A DNA stretch of 6,491 nucleotides from Granulicella sp. (GTDB lineage Bacteria > Acidobacteriota > Terriglobia > Terriglobales > Acidobacteriaceae), in contig PKWK01000404.1 in NCBI GenBank assembly GCA_003133205.1, positions 1 through 6,491 on the forward strand, written 5' to 3'. Position 1 is the first letter of the stretch, and the number at the start of each line of letters is the position of its first letter. Of the stretch, positions 1 to 5,964 are shown one piece after another. Position numbers and translations under genes: made by a program. The notes below the pieces were generated by a model that was given only the letters and a program-made list of their open reading frames with translations, was not told the DNA's origin and ran no database searches.

Positions 1-215
1 GGACCTACCAACACCTGATGAGCGTGAACGGAAATTTTCAGGATATAAGCCGTGCCGATCTGCTGGAAGTTGCAGACCGCTTCGGTGTTCGCCGGCCGCA
101 AGATGCCCTGGCAGACGTTCGAGCGGCCCTCGCTAATTGGTCGAGCTTCGCGAAGGATGCTGGAATCCCATCCTCTCTCAGGGACAGAGTGGCGCAAGAT
201 CTTCTTCCAGTATGA
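1..215 (+). CDS. hipA: HipA-family toxin kinase, C-terminal end (partial)
   Basis: The frame is open from base 3 to a TGA at 213-215, and the visible 70 residues begin TYQHLMSVNG. The text around SRADLLEVADRFGV, followed by an amphipathic helix (ALADVRAALANWSSFAKDAGIP), matches how HipA_C proteins usually end: a 'H-x-M-S-V/I-N-G-K' strand, then 'DL-LA-ADRFG', then a final helix. HipA proteins are Ser/Thr kinases of type II toxin-antitoxin pairs; in E. coli HipA phosphorylates glutamyl-tRNA synthetase in the cytoplasm and is neutralised by the DNA-binding HipB. The ATP-binding and catalytic residues lie to the left of the window, so activity and the presence of a hipB partner cannot be judged. 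The internal ATG at 18 is not the start, because the homologous reading continues to the edge. Family assignment comes from recalled sequence pattern only. Confidence 0.72.
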   Translation, partial: TYQHLMSVNGNFQDISRADLLEVADRFGVRRPQDALADVRAALANWSSFAKDAGIPSSLRDRVAQDLLPV

Positions 216-757
216 GGGAGAGGCATCTTCGATCGGGATTCTGGCAGTTTGCCAGACGGAGGGTCCCGCTTCGAAGAAGGGAGAGAGTGGATTGCCTTTC
301 GCGCTCACTCGCTGGAGCGGCTTCAGTTCCCCTCCTCAGGCCCGTTCCTGCGCGCAACACTGGCCTCTGGAAGTAAGTTTCTACACTTTGAGTGAACACC
401 GAAGCCAGGTTTTTTACTTAGAGGGTCTGCCCCGTCGGGCGGCGAAGGGACCTCACCCAGCCAACATTTGCGGGACATCCTGCAGGCAGAATCTACAAAG
501 GCGCCCGCGATCCCAATCACGTTTCCCCGGAGTGCCACCCCCATTTCCTGCTACCGGTTTGCTTCCACGTGCAGTCGGGACCACCACAGAGGCACCCGCC
601 CGCCGCCCGCGGGCTGCCACGTGCGCCCCGCCCGCCGATGTTCGCCCGCAAGCGCTTTTCCGGGTCAAAACTTTGGCCTTCTGTCTGCCAATTAGGGGGG
701 ACCGAGTAATCACCTTTCCAAAATTTGTCCGAGCCAAGTGACTGTTTTATAGAATGC
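216..757. other. Gene-poor stretch after hipA
   Basis: I see no supportable gene here on either strand. The longest open frames are Arg/Pro/Ser-rich and carry no recognisable motif, as expected for chance frames in GC-rich DNA. The stretch contains the hairpin at 240-256, a T6 run at 411-416 without a good preceding stem, a perfect 10-bp palindrome GCCCGCGGGC at 605-614, and two copies of CCACGTGC at 565-572 and 617-624, 52 bases apart. A decayed gene cannot be excluded. Confidence 0.5.
240..256 (+). terminator. Hairpin downstream of hipA
   Basis: TCTGGCA (240-246) and TGCCAGA (250-256) form a perfect 7-bp stem with a GTT loop, 24 bases after the hipA stop codon. No T-run follows, so it is at best a weak or factor-assisted terminator or an mRNA 3' end structure. 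Confidence 0.3.
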
Positions 758-1059
758 TTACGGAGTGCAGGCGTGTAGGATGTTAGTCGTTTGAGAATTC
801 TCTGCCTTTGCCTTTGCCGCTTCTTCTTCCCGGAGAAGCCGTTGGTAGGCTGTAAAGCTCAGAAATCCTTCGTACTTGGGAACAAGCCCCAAATAGTAAC
901 CGATCAATCATGCCGAAATCTATGTAGTTTGTTGGCCAGCCAAGGTCCATTAACTGTGCGGCACCTTCCCGATATCTGGGCAGTTCGGATGCTGGAATGC
1001 TGAGTAGCTCCATCATGTTGTTCATAGGCGGCGAGTTGATTCTGCTTATCTTCTGGCAT
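758..1059 (-). pseudogene. Broken small gene spread over three frames, function unknown
   Basis: Three consecutive minus-strand frames each read like protein, with the others taking over where one fails. The first starts at ATG 1059-1057 (MPEDKQNQLAAYEQHDG) and hits a stop at 904-906. The second carries IPASELPRYREG and then QLMDLGWPTNYIDFG, about 1010-905. The third carries IGYYLGLVPKYEGFLSF, then AYQRLLREEEAAKAKAEN, and stops at TAA 760-758. Both switches go in the same direction, and 302 bases minus two extra bases gives exactly 100 codons, so two one-base insertions would convert an intact gene of about 99 residues into what is seen. A promoter-like box sits just before the ATG. I do not recognise the family. 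The Lys/Glu/Ala tail suggests a soluble helix. It may be a true pseudogene or reflect sequencing indels; a chance reading is less likely but possible. Confidence 0.5.
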
Positions 1060-1066
1060 AGTGCAG

Positions 1067-1095
1067 ATTGTAGCCGGTGCGTCACATTGATTGAA
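1067..1095 (-). promoter_or_regulatory. Promoter-like -35/-10, leaderless geometry
   Basis: On the minus strand TACAAT (1072-1067) is a good -10 hexamer. TTCAAT (1095-1090), 17 bases upstream, is a weak -35 with 3 of 6 consensus bases. The -10 box ends seven bases before the ATG at 1059, so transcription would begin at or next to the start codon and the message would have no Shine-Dalgarno leader. This supports 1059 as the original start of the broken gene. Confidence 0.4.
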
Positions 1096-1277
1096 GCCGG
1101 ATCGGCCCGCAGACAGATTGCCCCTGGTGACAGCAATGTTGGGTCTGCCCCTTCACCTGGCGAAGGGCGATTTTCCGGCAAAGTAAGGGCCTTTGGGAGG
1201 CTGAAATCGGTAGCCACCGGGCCGTCTTGTCGACCGGCGAGAATAAGGGACAGCGCGTTGCCGCGCCGCCCACACCC

Positions 1278-1607
1278 TCAGTCAAACATCCGCGCGGTGT
1301 TCTGCAGATCGGTTGAGCGAGAAAACGCACCCCGTCCGGCATTTGAGCCTGCGCTTGTTGGCCTGCAATGCATCTGAAGCTGGCTATATTGATCTGTGGT
1401 CAGAGAGAGAAAGACGCCGCCCCGTCCGGTTGCGATCGCCAGATCAAGCGCCTGTCGGCTCTCCACGTTCGACAAGCCGCTCCCCCGATCCACAAGCGCT
1501 ACCACCTCCTCAGCTGTTGCCAGGTTCAGCGTCCGAGGCAGTAGAGTCTGGAGGTCTTTTTCCAGAAACTGGCACCGCCAGCGGCCGCGGTGAAATTGAA
1601 AGGACAT
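1278..1607 (-). CDS. Small conserved-looking hypothetical protein
   Basis: This encodes 109 residues starting MSFQFHRGRWRCQFLEKDL and ending at TGA 1280-1278. The central part (LPRTLNLATAEEVVALVDRG, then ALDLAIATGRGGVFLSLT followed by DQYSQLQ) has the alternating hydrophobic pattern and motif-like phrases of a real protein. I associate it with an uncharacterised small acidobacterial family, from memory and not checked. No signal peptide or membrane segment is seen, so it is probably cytoplasmic. The last 30 or so residues are less protein-like. The start is uncertain: no good Shine-Dalgarno site precedes ATG 1607, and the frame stays open upstream to a TAG at 1850-1848. A GTG at 1787-1785 is an alternative start giving 169 residues, but the added part is Pro/Lys-rich and less convincing. 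Function unknown. Confidence 0.52.
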   Translation of the reverse strand: MSFQFHRGRWRCQFLEKDLQTLLPRTLNLATAEEVVALVDRGSGLSNVESRQALDLAIATGRGGVFLSLTTDQYSQLQMHCRPTSAGSNAGRGAFSRSTDLQNTARMFD

Positions 1608-1803
1608 GTAAACATAAACACGGTGCCGAGCATGCATGTCTGACGGAAAAGAGACCTGGGCGACGAATGGGAGAAGTTTGGCACAGGACAATCCCGGCGG
1701 ACGAGCCGTAGTTGAGGCCTTCTGCAAGGGGAACTTCGGAAAAGGCAGGATCTTGCCTGATGATTGTTCCTCCAAGCCTGCAAACACAGAATCGATCAGC
1801 CAC

Positions 1804-1827
1804 TGCGGCGCGATCGCAATCGCCGCA
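1804..1827. repeat. Inverted repeat upstream of the GH2 gene
   Basis: TGCGGCG (1804-1810) and CGCCGCA (1821-1827) are perfect 7-base inverted arms with a 10-base spacer, and the palindrome GCGATCGC (1810-1817) overlaps the left arm. The repeat ends 74 bases before the GH2 start codon, upstream of the putative -10. It could be an operator for a dimeric regulator or a chance GC-rich structure. Confidence 0.3.
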
Positions 1828-1878
1828 TCCGATAGCGCAAAAAATGGCTATCCATGACTGGCTTCAGGGTAGGTACGG

Positions 1879-1884
1879 CATAAT
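1879..1884 (+). promoter_or_regulatory. Possible -10 box of the GH2 gene
   Basis: CATAAT lies 17 bases before the GH2 start codon. The best upstream -35 match is ATGACT at 1854-1859 (4 of 6 consensus bases), with a long 19-base spacer. A transcript starting near 1891 would have only a short leader, just reaching the Shine-Dalgarno site, so this box may not be the true promoter. Confidence 0.25.
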
Positions 1885-1891
1885 GAAGAAC

Positions 1892-1900
1892 GGGAGGAAG
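1892..1900 (+). promoter_or_regulatory. Strong ribosome binding site of the GH2 gene
   Basis: GGGAGGAAG, with core GGAGG at 1893-1897, sits four bases before ATG 1902. It fixes that codon as the start, together with the twin-arginine signal that begins directly after it. Confidence 0.8.
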
Positions 1901-1901
1901 C

Positions 1902-4844
1902 ATGAAAACGTTATCGCGCCGCGATTTGCTGAAGACTAGCCTGCTGGCGCCTGCCGCCGTGGCAGCTCAAGGGATGGGGCCGATGGGTGCCGCAATCGAG
2001 GCAATCTCCCAGCAGACGCGTCCGCATCCTGTAAACGCAGTACCGAATCCCTCAGCATCCGGCACTTACCGCGAGCGGCTTCTGCTCGATTTCGGCTGGA
2101 GCTTTCACTTAGGTAACTCCAACGATCCCGTCAAGGACTTCGGCTTCGGCAACGGCCGCACCGGCAGCTTCCAGAAGACCGGCTCCTTTCTGCCCGCCGG
2201 CACTATTGGCTTTGACGATAGCGACTGGAAGGCAGTGGACCTGCCCCATGACTGGGCCGTCGAATTGCCGTTTCAAAACGATCCGGCGCTGGCCAGCAAG
2301 GGCTTTTACCCCCTCGGCCGTAATTACCCCGAGACCAGCGTCGGCTGGTACCGGCGCGTCTTCGAACTGGAAGCGGCGGATGCGGGCAAGCGGATTTCGC
2401 TCGAATTTGACGGTGCCTACCGTGAGACCGTGGTGGTCTTCAACGGCTTCTACATCGGGCGGCACAGCGGCGGATACGATCCCTTCCGTTTCGACGTGAC
2501 GGACTTCGTTAATCACGGCGGCCGCAACGTGCTGCTGGTGCGCGTGGACGCCACTTCTAGCGACGGCTGGTTCTACGAGGGCGCCGGCATCTACCGGCAC
2601 GTCTGGCTGGTGAAGACCAACCCGGTGCATGTGAAGCAATGGGGGACGTTTGTCTCCTCTGAGATTCGCTCCAACTCGGCAGTGCTCTCCATCCGCACCG
2701 AACTCAGCAACAGCAGCTATGAGGCAAAGAACGCCCGCGTTGTCTCCACCGTGCTTGACCCCGTGGGCAAAGAGGTGGGCAAGGACGTAACTGCCACGGT
2801 ATCCATTGAAGCCGACGGCGAGCAGACGTGCGAGCAGAAGGTGACCGTGAGCCAGCCTAGGCTCTGGTCGCTCGAGGAGCGCAACCTCTACACCCTGGTC
2901 TCCGAAGTCCGCGTAGGCGGCGATGCTGTGGACCGCTACGAGACTCGGTTCGGCATCCGCTCCATCCACTTCGACGCGGACAAGGGCCTGCTGCTCAACG
3001 GCAAGCCGGTGAAGGTGAAAGGGACCTGCAACCACCAGGACCATGCCGGGGTGGGCGCCGCGGTGCCCGACGCTGTGCAGTACTACCGCATCCGCAAGCT
3101 CATTGAGATGGGCTCGAATGGCCTGCGGACCTCGCACAACCCGCCTACGCCGGAGTTGCTCAACGCCTGCGACGATCTGGGCATGCTGGTCTTCGACGAG
3201 ACGCGCATGATGTCGTCGAATCCTGAAGGTCTGAGCCAGTTTGAAAACCTCGTGCGACGTGATCGTAACCACCCCAGCGTCTTCTTGTGGTCGATGGGGA
3301 ATGAGGAGCGGACGGCAAACCTCGACAAGGGAGTGGGTATTCTGACGGCCATGAAGGCCGTGGCCACGCGGCACGACGGCTCGCGGCCTGTCTCGATTGC
3401 GCCCACGGGCGCCATCGGTACTGGTGGCCTTGCCGTCTGCGACGTCGTGGGCTACAACTACGCTGATCCGCAGGCCGAGGCCTACCACAAGGCGCATCCC
3501 GACAGGCCGATCATCGGCACGGAGACGGTGAGCGCTGTGGGGACGCGCGGCATCTACATCACTGACCCCGACAAGGGTTTTGTCAGCGCCTACGATCCGT
3601 ACACCACCACCGGGCGCGCGTCGGCGGAAGGCTGGTGGCGCTTCTGCGACGAGCGTGTGTGGCTGGCCGGCGGGTTTGTGTGGACCGGCTTCGACTATCG
3701 CGGCGAGCCCTCGCCCTATGCCTGGCCCAACATCAGCTCGCAGTACGGCATCATCGATACCTGTGGATTTCCCAAGGACACCTTCTTCTATTACCAGTCG
3801 TGTTGGACCATGCAACCGGTGTTCCACCTCTTCCCGCACTGGAACTGGCCGGGCTACGAGGGCAAGGAGATAGCCGTCTGGGTTCACTCGAACATGGACA
3901 AGGTCGAGCTGTTGCTCAACGGCCAAAGCCTGGGCATGCAGGAGTTGAAGAAGGACCAGCATCTGGCCTGGAATGTGAAGTACGTCTCAGGCGTCATCGA
4001 GGCCCGCGGCTACAAGGATGGCAAGCTGGCCCTGACCGCCCGGCGCGAGACCACCGGCTTGCCCGCCGCACTGGTGATCACCCCCGACCGCAACCAAATC
4101 GCCGCGGATGGGGAAGACGTAGCCATGTTCGCAGTGGAGGTGTTCGATGCGCAGGGACGCCTTGTTCCGGTAACCAGCAACAACGTCACGTTCAAGATCA
4201 GCGGCTCAGGCCGTCTCATCGGCGTGGGCAACGGCGACCCGACGGACCACGACTCCGACAAAGGCTCTTCGCGCAAGGCCTTTGGCGGCCTGTGCATGGC
4301 CATCGTCCAGTCCACCAAGTCCGCCGGTTCCATTTCTGTTGAAGCCACTTCGCCTGGACTGTCTTCGGCCAGCGTCACCATTGACGCCAAAGAGGTCAAG
4401 CTGCGCCAGCAGGTGGCCCCATGGGAGCGCACGGCACCCAAGGGCTCCGGAGCCACCGGCCTTTGGCGGCCGGAGCAGGATGGTGCCTCGCAGATCTTCA
4501 TTCTTCAGCAGGACGGCAACACGCTCACCGGAACCGCGGAAGGCGTCTCCGGCGACTGGGCCGGCGGCGTCGATGCGGCTGCTCCGGTCCTTGACGGAAA
4601 GGTAGACGGCAGTTCGGTCAGCTTCAAGGTTGGCACTGCCACGTATGCGGGCACAATGAAGGGCGACCAAATGGAACTGGTACGCACTCTGGTTCCGGGT
4701 CCGCAGCGGCCCACAGCCGAGGAGAAGACGGCGGAGCTGCGCCCGGCCATTGGGCCCGCACCCGATGGATCAGACCCCTCCCGCAGCCCCTTCTACCGTC
4801 CCTCGGGCCCTGTCCCGGTGGTGCTGCACCGGGTTCAGCGATAA
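1902..4844 (+). CDS. Tat-exported GH2 beta-galactosidase-like hydrolase
   Basis: This 980-residue enzyme should cleave terminal beta-linked sugars, most often galactose in this branch of family 2, outside the cytoplasm. Residues 1-35 are a twin-arginine signal (SRRDLLK at 5-11, then an Ala-rich stretch). Residues about 58-240 form the jelly-roll sugar-binding domain (LPHDW 114-118, GWYRR 148-152), about 245-345 the Ig-like domain, and about 350-640 the TIM barrel. The barrel has SHNPP at 411-415, NHPSV at 456-460, acid/base Glu468 in WSMGNEE and nucleophile Glu541 in IIGTETVS. The 73-residue spacing is close to that of E. coli LacZ (461/537). A DUF4982-like domain follows at about 650-720 and a GH2 domain-5-like module at about 721-832. 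Residues 845-980 are an extra domain, unusual for the family. All key residues are present, so the gene looks functional. It stands alone; exact substrate cannot be read from sequence, and beta-glucuronidase or other GH2 activities remain possible. Confidence 0.93.
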   Translation: MKTLSRRDLLKTSLLAPAAVAAQGMGPMGAAIEAISQQTRPHPVNAVPNPSASGTYRERLLLDFGWSFHLGNSNDPVKDFGFGNGRTGSFQKTGSFLPAGTIGFDDSDWKAVDLPHDWAVELPFQNDPALASKGFYPLGRNYPETSVGWYRRVFELEAADAGKRISLEFDGAYRETVVVFNGFYIGRHSGGYDPFRFDVTDFVNHGGRNVLLVRVDATSSDGWFYEGAGIYRHVWLVKTNPVHVKQWGTFVSSEIRSNSAVLSIRTELSNSSYEAKNARVVSTVLDPVGKEVGKDVTATVSIEADGEQTCEQKVTVSQPRLWSLEERNLYTLVSEVRVGGDAVDRYETRFGIRSIHFDADKGLLLNGKPVKVKGTCNHQDHAGVGAAVPDAVQYYRIRKLIEMGSNGLRTSHNPPTPELLNACDDLGMLVFDETRMMSSNPEGLSQFENLVRRDRNHPSVFLWSMGNEERTANLDKGVGILTAMKAVATRHDGSRPVSIAPTGAIGTGGLAVCDVVGYNYADPQAEAYHKAHPDRPIIGTETVSAVGTRGIYITDPDKGFVSAYDPYTTTGRASAEGWWRFCDERVWLAGGFVWTGFDYRGEPSPYAWPNISSQYGIIDTCGFPKDTFFYYQSCWTMQPVFHLFPHWNWPGYEGKEIAVWVHSNMDKVELLLNGQSLGMQELKKDQHLAWNVKYVSGVIEARGYKDGKLALTARRETTGLPAALVITPDRNQIAADGEDVAMFAVEVFDAQGRLVPVTSNNVTFKISGSGRLIGVGNGDPTDHDSDKGSSRKAFGGLCMAIVQSTKSAGSISVEATSPGLSSASVTIDAKEVKLRQQVAPWERTAPKGSGATGLWRPEQDGASQIFILQQDGNTLTGTAEGVSGDWAGGVDAAAPVLDGKVDGSSVSFKVGTATYAGTMKGDQMELVRTLVPGPQRPTAEEKTAELRPAIGPAPDGSDPSRSPFYRPSGPVPVVLHRVQR

Positions 4845-4858
4845 CCGCTCCGCAGAGC

Positions 4859-4888
4859 CGGTGGCGGGCTCGGTTGGACCCGCCGCCG
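4859..4888 (+). terminator. GC-rich hairpin after the GH2 gene
   Basis: Starting 15 bases after the GH2 stop, bases 4859-4868 pair with 4879-4888 in a 10-bp stem with one G-T pair (core GGCGGG/CCCGCC) around a 10-base loop. No T-run follows, so it may be a Rho-type or U-poor terminator, or a structure that protects the mRNA 3' end. Confidence 0.5.
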
Positions 4889-5038
4889 ATTCTGCATAGG
4901 GACAAATCATCGATAACTGTTGGGGCATTTTCTGTTTCTCCAGATGATCTAATTATGCCGGTGTTAACATTGGCACCTGACATGTGATCGTGAGGACACC
5001 AAGCCCCAGTCACCGCAGTGCGGCTTGTTCAGTTCAGA

Positions 5039-5620
5039 TCAGCACAAGCAGAGCAGAGCTGTGCCGGAGAGCAGGTCGCACCTGCTCTCACACCTATTAC
5101 ACGCCACGATGATGACAGAGATTGTGGAGCGGACATTGTGGGTGAGGAGAAATGTGAGCACGGCAGCGCCGAGAGCAAAGTAAACGAGGTAACCCGCCAG
5201 ACGGTCGGCGGTCTTCTGTATGGGCGCGCGCGAATGCTCGGCACGCTCAACCGCCTCAATGATCTTGCCGAAGGCCGTCTCGTTTCCCAATCGGTCGGCC
5301 CGGACCTGAAGGCTTCCAGCCTGGTTAATGGTGCCAGCAAAGACTTCGTTGCCAGCAGTCTTTTCCCTGGGCATCGGTTCGCCCGTAATGGCCGCCTCTT
5401 CCACGAACGACTGTCCACTGACCACCTGGCCATCGACCGGAATGCGGCTCCCAGGACGGATCAGGACGATCTCGCCGGGAAGGATCGTCGGTGGGGTCGT
5501 TGTGGGCATAGAGGATGTGGTTTGAGCGCCAAGATCGCAAGGGTTCTGGATTACCCCCGAATCACGGACTGTCCGGCGGCTTGCTGGACCTAAGCCAACT
5601 CGTAAGAACTGATTCCGCAC
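5039..5620 (-). pseudogene. Heavy-metal P-type ATPase remnant (actuator domain)
   Basis: An open frame of 193 codons carries the middle of a P1B-type metal-pumping ATPase. Residues about 47-173 (bases 5482-5102) are well kept: LPGEIVLIRPGSRIPVDG, the actuator loop AAITGEPMPREK with the TGEP dephosphorylation motif at 5386-5375, FGKIIEAVERAE, and a membrane helix LAGYLVYFALGAAVLTFLLT. Intact family members have about 600-900 residues and continue into a metal-site helix, the DKTGT phosphorylation site and the ATP-binding domain. All of these are absent. After STISVIIVA the frame changes to a Cys/Leu-rich tail (CNRCESRCDLLSG) and stops. The first roughly 45 residues also show no convincing similarity to the family. 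Both ends are therefore broken and it cannot pump ions. It shares its strand with the NRAMP gene, 345 bases upstream of it in the reading direction. Which metal it once carried cannot be told. Confidence 0.75.
5067..5089. repeat. Perfect 10-bp hairpin at the ATPase breakpoint
   Basis: GAGAGCAGGT (5067-5076) and ACCTGCTCTC (5080-5089) are exact inverted copies around a CGC loop. GTG (5061-5063) and CAC (5091-5093) are further matching outer bases after short mismatches. It lies 12 bases beyond the last well-conserved ATPase codon. It could be a small palindromic insertion, a REP-like unit, or a terminator stem, although no T-run follows on either strand. Confidence 0.6.
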
Positions 5621-5640
5621 AAGCGCAAGCGCTGTTGTGC
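5617..5640. promoter_or_regulatory. Palindrome abutting the -10 box of the DUF3309 gene
   Basis: GCACA (5617-5621) pairs with TGTGC (5636-5640), and AGCG (5622-5625) with CGCT (5630-5633), around a CAAG loop with a two-base bulge at 5634-5635. The element fills the -35 and spacer region and ends immediately before TAGACT. That placement suits an operator bound by a dimeric regulator, but it could also be a hairpin of no regulatory role. Confidence 0.4.
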
Positions 5641-5646
5641 TAGACT
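5641..5646 (+). promoter_or_regulatory. -10-like box, leaderless start of the DUF3309 gene
   Basis: TAGACT ends seven bases before ATG 5654, so transcription would start at or near the ATG. No Shine-Dalgarno sequence is present between them. The geometry is the same as that before the broken gene starting at 1059. No consensus -35 is seen, since that place is occupied by the palindrome. Confidence 0.4.
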
Positions 5647-5653
5647 CCTGCTC

Positions 5654-5812
5654 ATGCCTCTCATACTCATTCTCGTCATCCTCCTGCTACTATTCGGCGG
5701 CGGCGGCTACTATATGGGCCCCGGGCTCGGCTATTATGGCGGCGGCGGCCTCAGCCTCGTTCTGCTGCTGGTGATTCTCTATCTGCTGTTTGGGAGAGGT
5801 CGGCGGCTTTAG
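5654..5812 (+). CDS. DUF3309-like small Gly/Leu-rich membrane protein
   Basis: ATG 5654 to TAG 5810-5812 encodes 52 residues. A hydrophobic segment MPLILILVILLLLF is followed by a Gly/Tyr-rich linker (GGGGYYMGPGLGYYGGGG) and a second hydrophobic segment LSLVLLLVILYLLFGRG with a basic end (RGRRL). This two-helix plan with a Gly/aromatic middle is typical of DUF3309 proteins, which are about 50 residues long, common in proteobacteria and acidobacteria, and of unknown function. It is predicted to sit in the inner membrane as a hairpin, with the Arg-rich C-terminus probably cytoplasmic. No ribosome binding site is seen, and the -10-like box close to the ATG suggests leaderless translation. It is divergent from the ATPase remnant and convergent with the NRAMP gene. 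Family assignment rests on pattern and length only. Confidence 0.72.
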   Translation: MPLILILVILLLLFGGGGYYMGPGLGYYGGGGLSLVLLLVILYLLFGRGRRL

Positions 5813-5895
5813 AGAGAAAGATGCATTGGCCTCTGGGACCGAGGGGCCGGGAACATCCATATCGATGAGCCAGTTATGTGGGGTGGAGAATAACA

Positions 5896-5911
5896 GGCAT
5901 CCTCCGATGCC
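5896..5911. terminator. Weak hairpin between convergent genes
   Basis: GGCAT (5896-5900) and ATGCC (5907-5911) form a 5-bp stem with a 6-base loop, between the convergent DUF3309 and NRAMP genes. T-rich bases follow on both sides (GGTCTATTT on the plus strand, TGTTATTCT on the minus strand). The stem is short, so a shared bidirectional terminator is only a suggestion. Confidence 0.25.
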
Positions 5912-5964
5912 GGTCTATTTGACAGCCACTCGAGGCGGAAGGACAGGCTGCGATATCGCGCCCG

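Noticed and set aside
52..741. 229-codon plus-strand open frame overlapping the hipA end
   Set aside because: It overlaps the clearly HipA-like frame, is rich in Arg, Pro and Ser without motifs, and has no ribosome site. It is probably a chance frame in GC-rich DNA.
783..1217. Single 144-codon minus-strand frame taken as an intact gene
   Set aside because: Only its middle (about 1010-905) looks like protein. The better N-terminus and C-terminus lie in the other two frames, so the multi-frame reading was preferred.
997..1377. 126-codon plus-strand open frame with a hydrophobic N-terminus (MLSSSIMLFIGGELILLIFW)
   Set aside because: The start resembles a signal peptide, but the rest is low-quality Arg/Pro-rich sequence. 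It is antisense to the better-supported broken gene, and no ribosome site precedes it.
2109..3962. 617-codon open frame antisense to the GH2 gene
   Set aside because: It lies wholly within the strongly supported GH2 gene and is His/Val/Arg-rich with no recognisable domain. It is a typical mirror frame of high-GC coding sequence.
5013..5023. CCGCA-G-TGCGG mini-palindrome downstream of the ATPase remnant
   Set aside because: The effective stem is only four to five bases with a very small loop and no T-run, too weak to call a terminator.
5018..5593. 191-codon plus-strand open frame
   Set aside because: It is antisense to the P-type ATPase remnant, whose TGEP motif and helix are recognisable. 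The plus-strand reading has no motif.
5950..5959. GCGATATCGC, perfect 10-bp palindrome just after the NRAMP stop
   Set aside because: It has no loop for a hairpin and no second copy. A palindrome of this length is expected by chance at this GC content.
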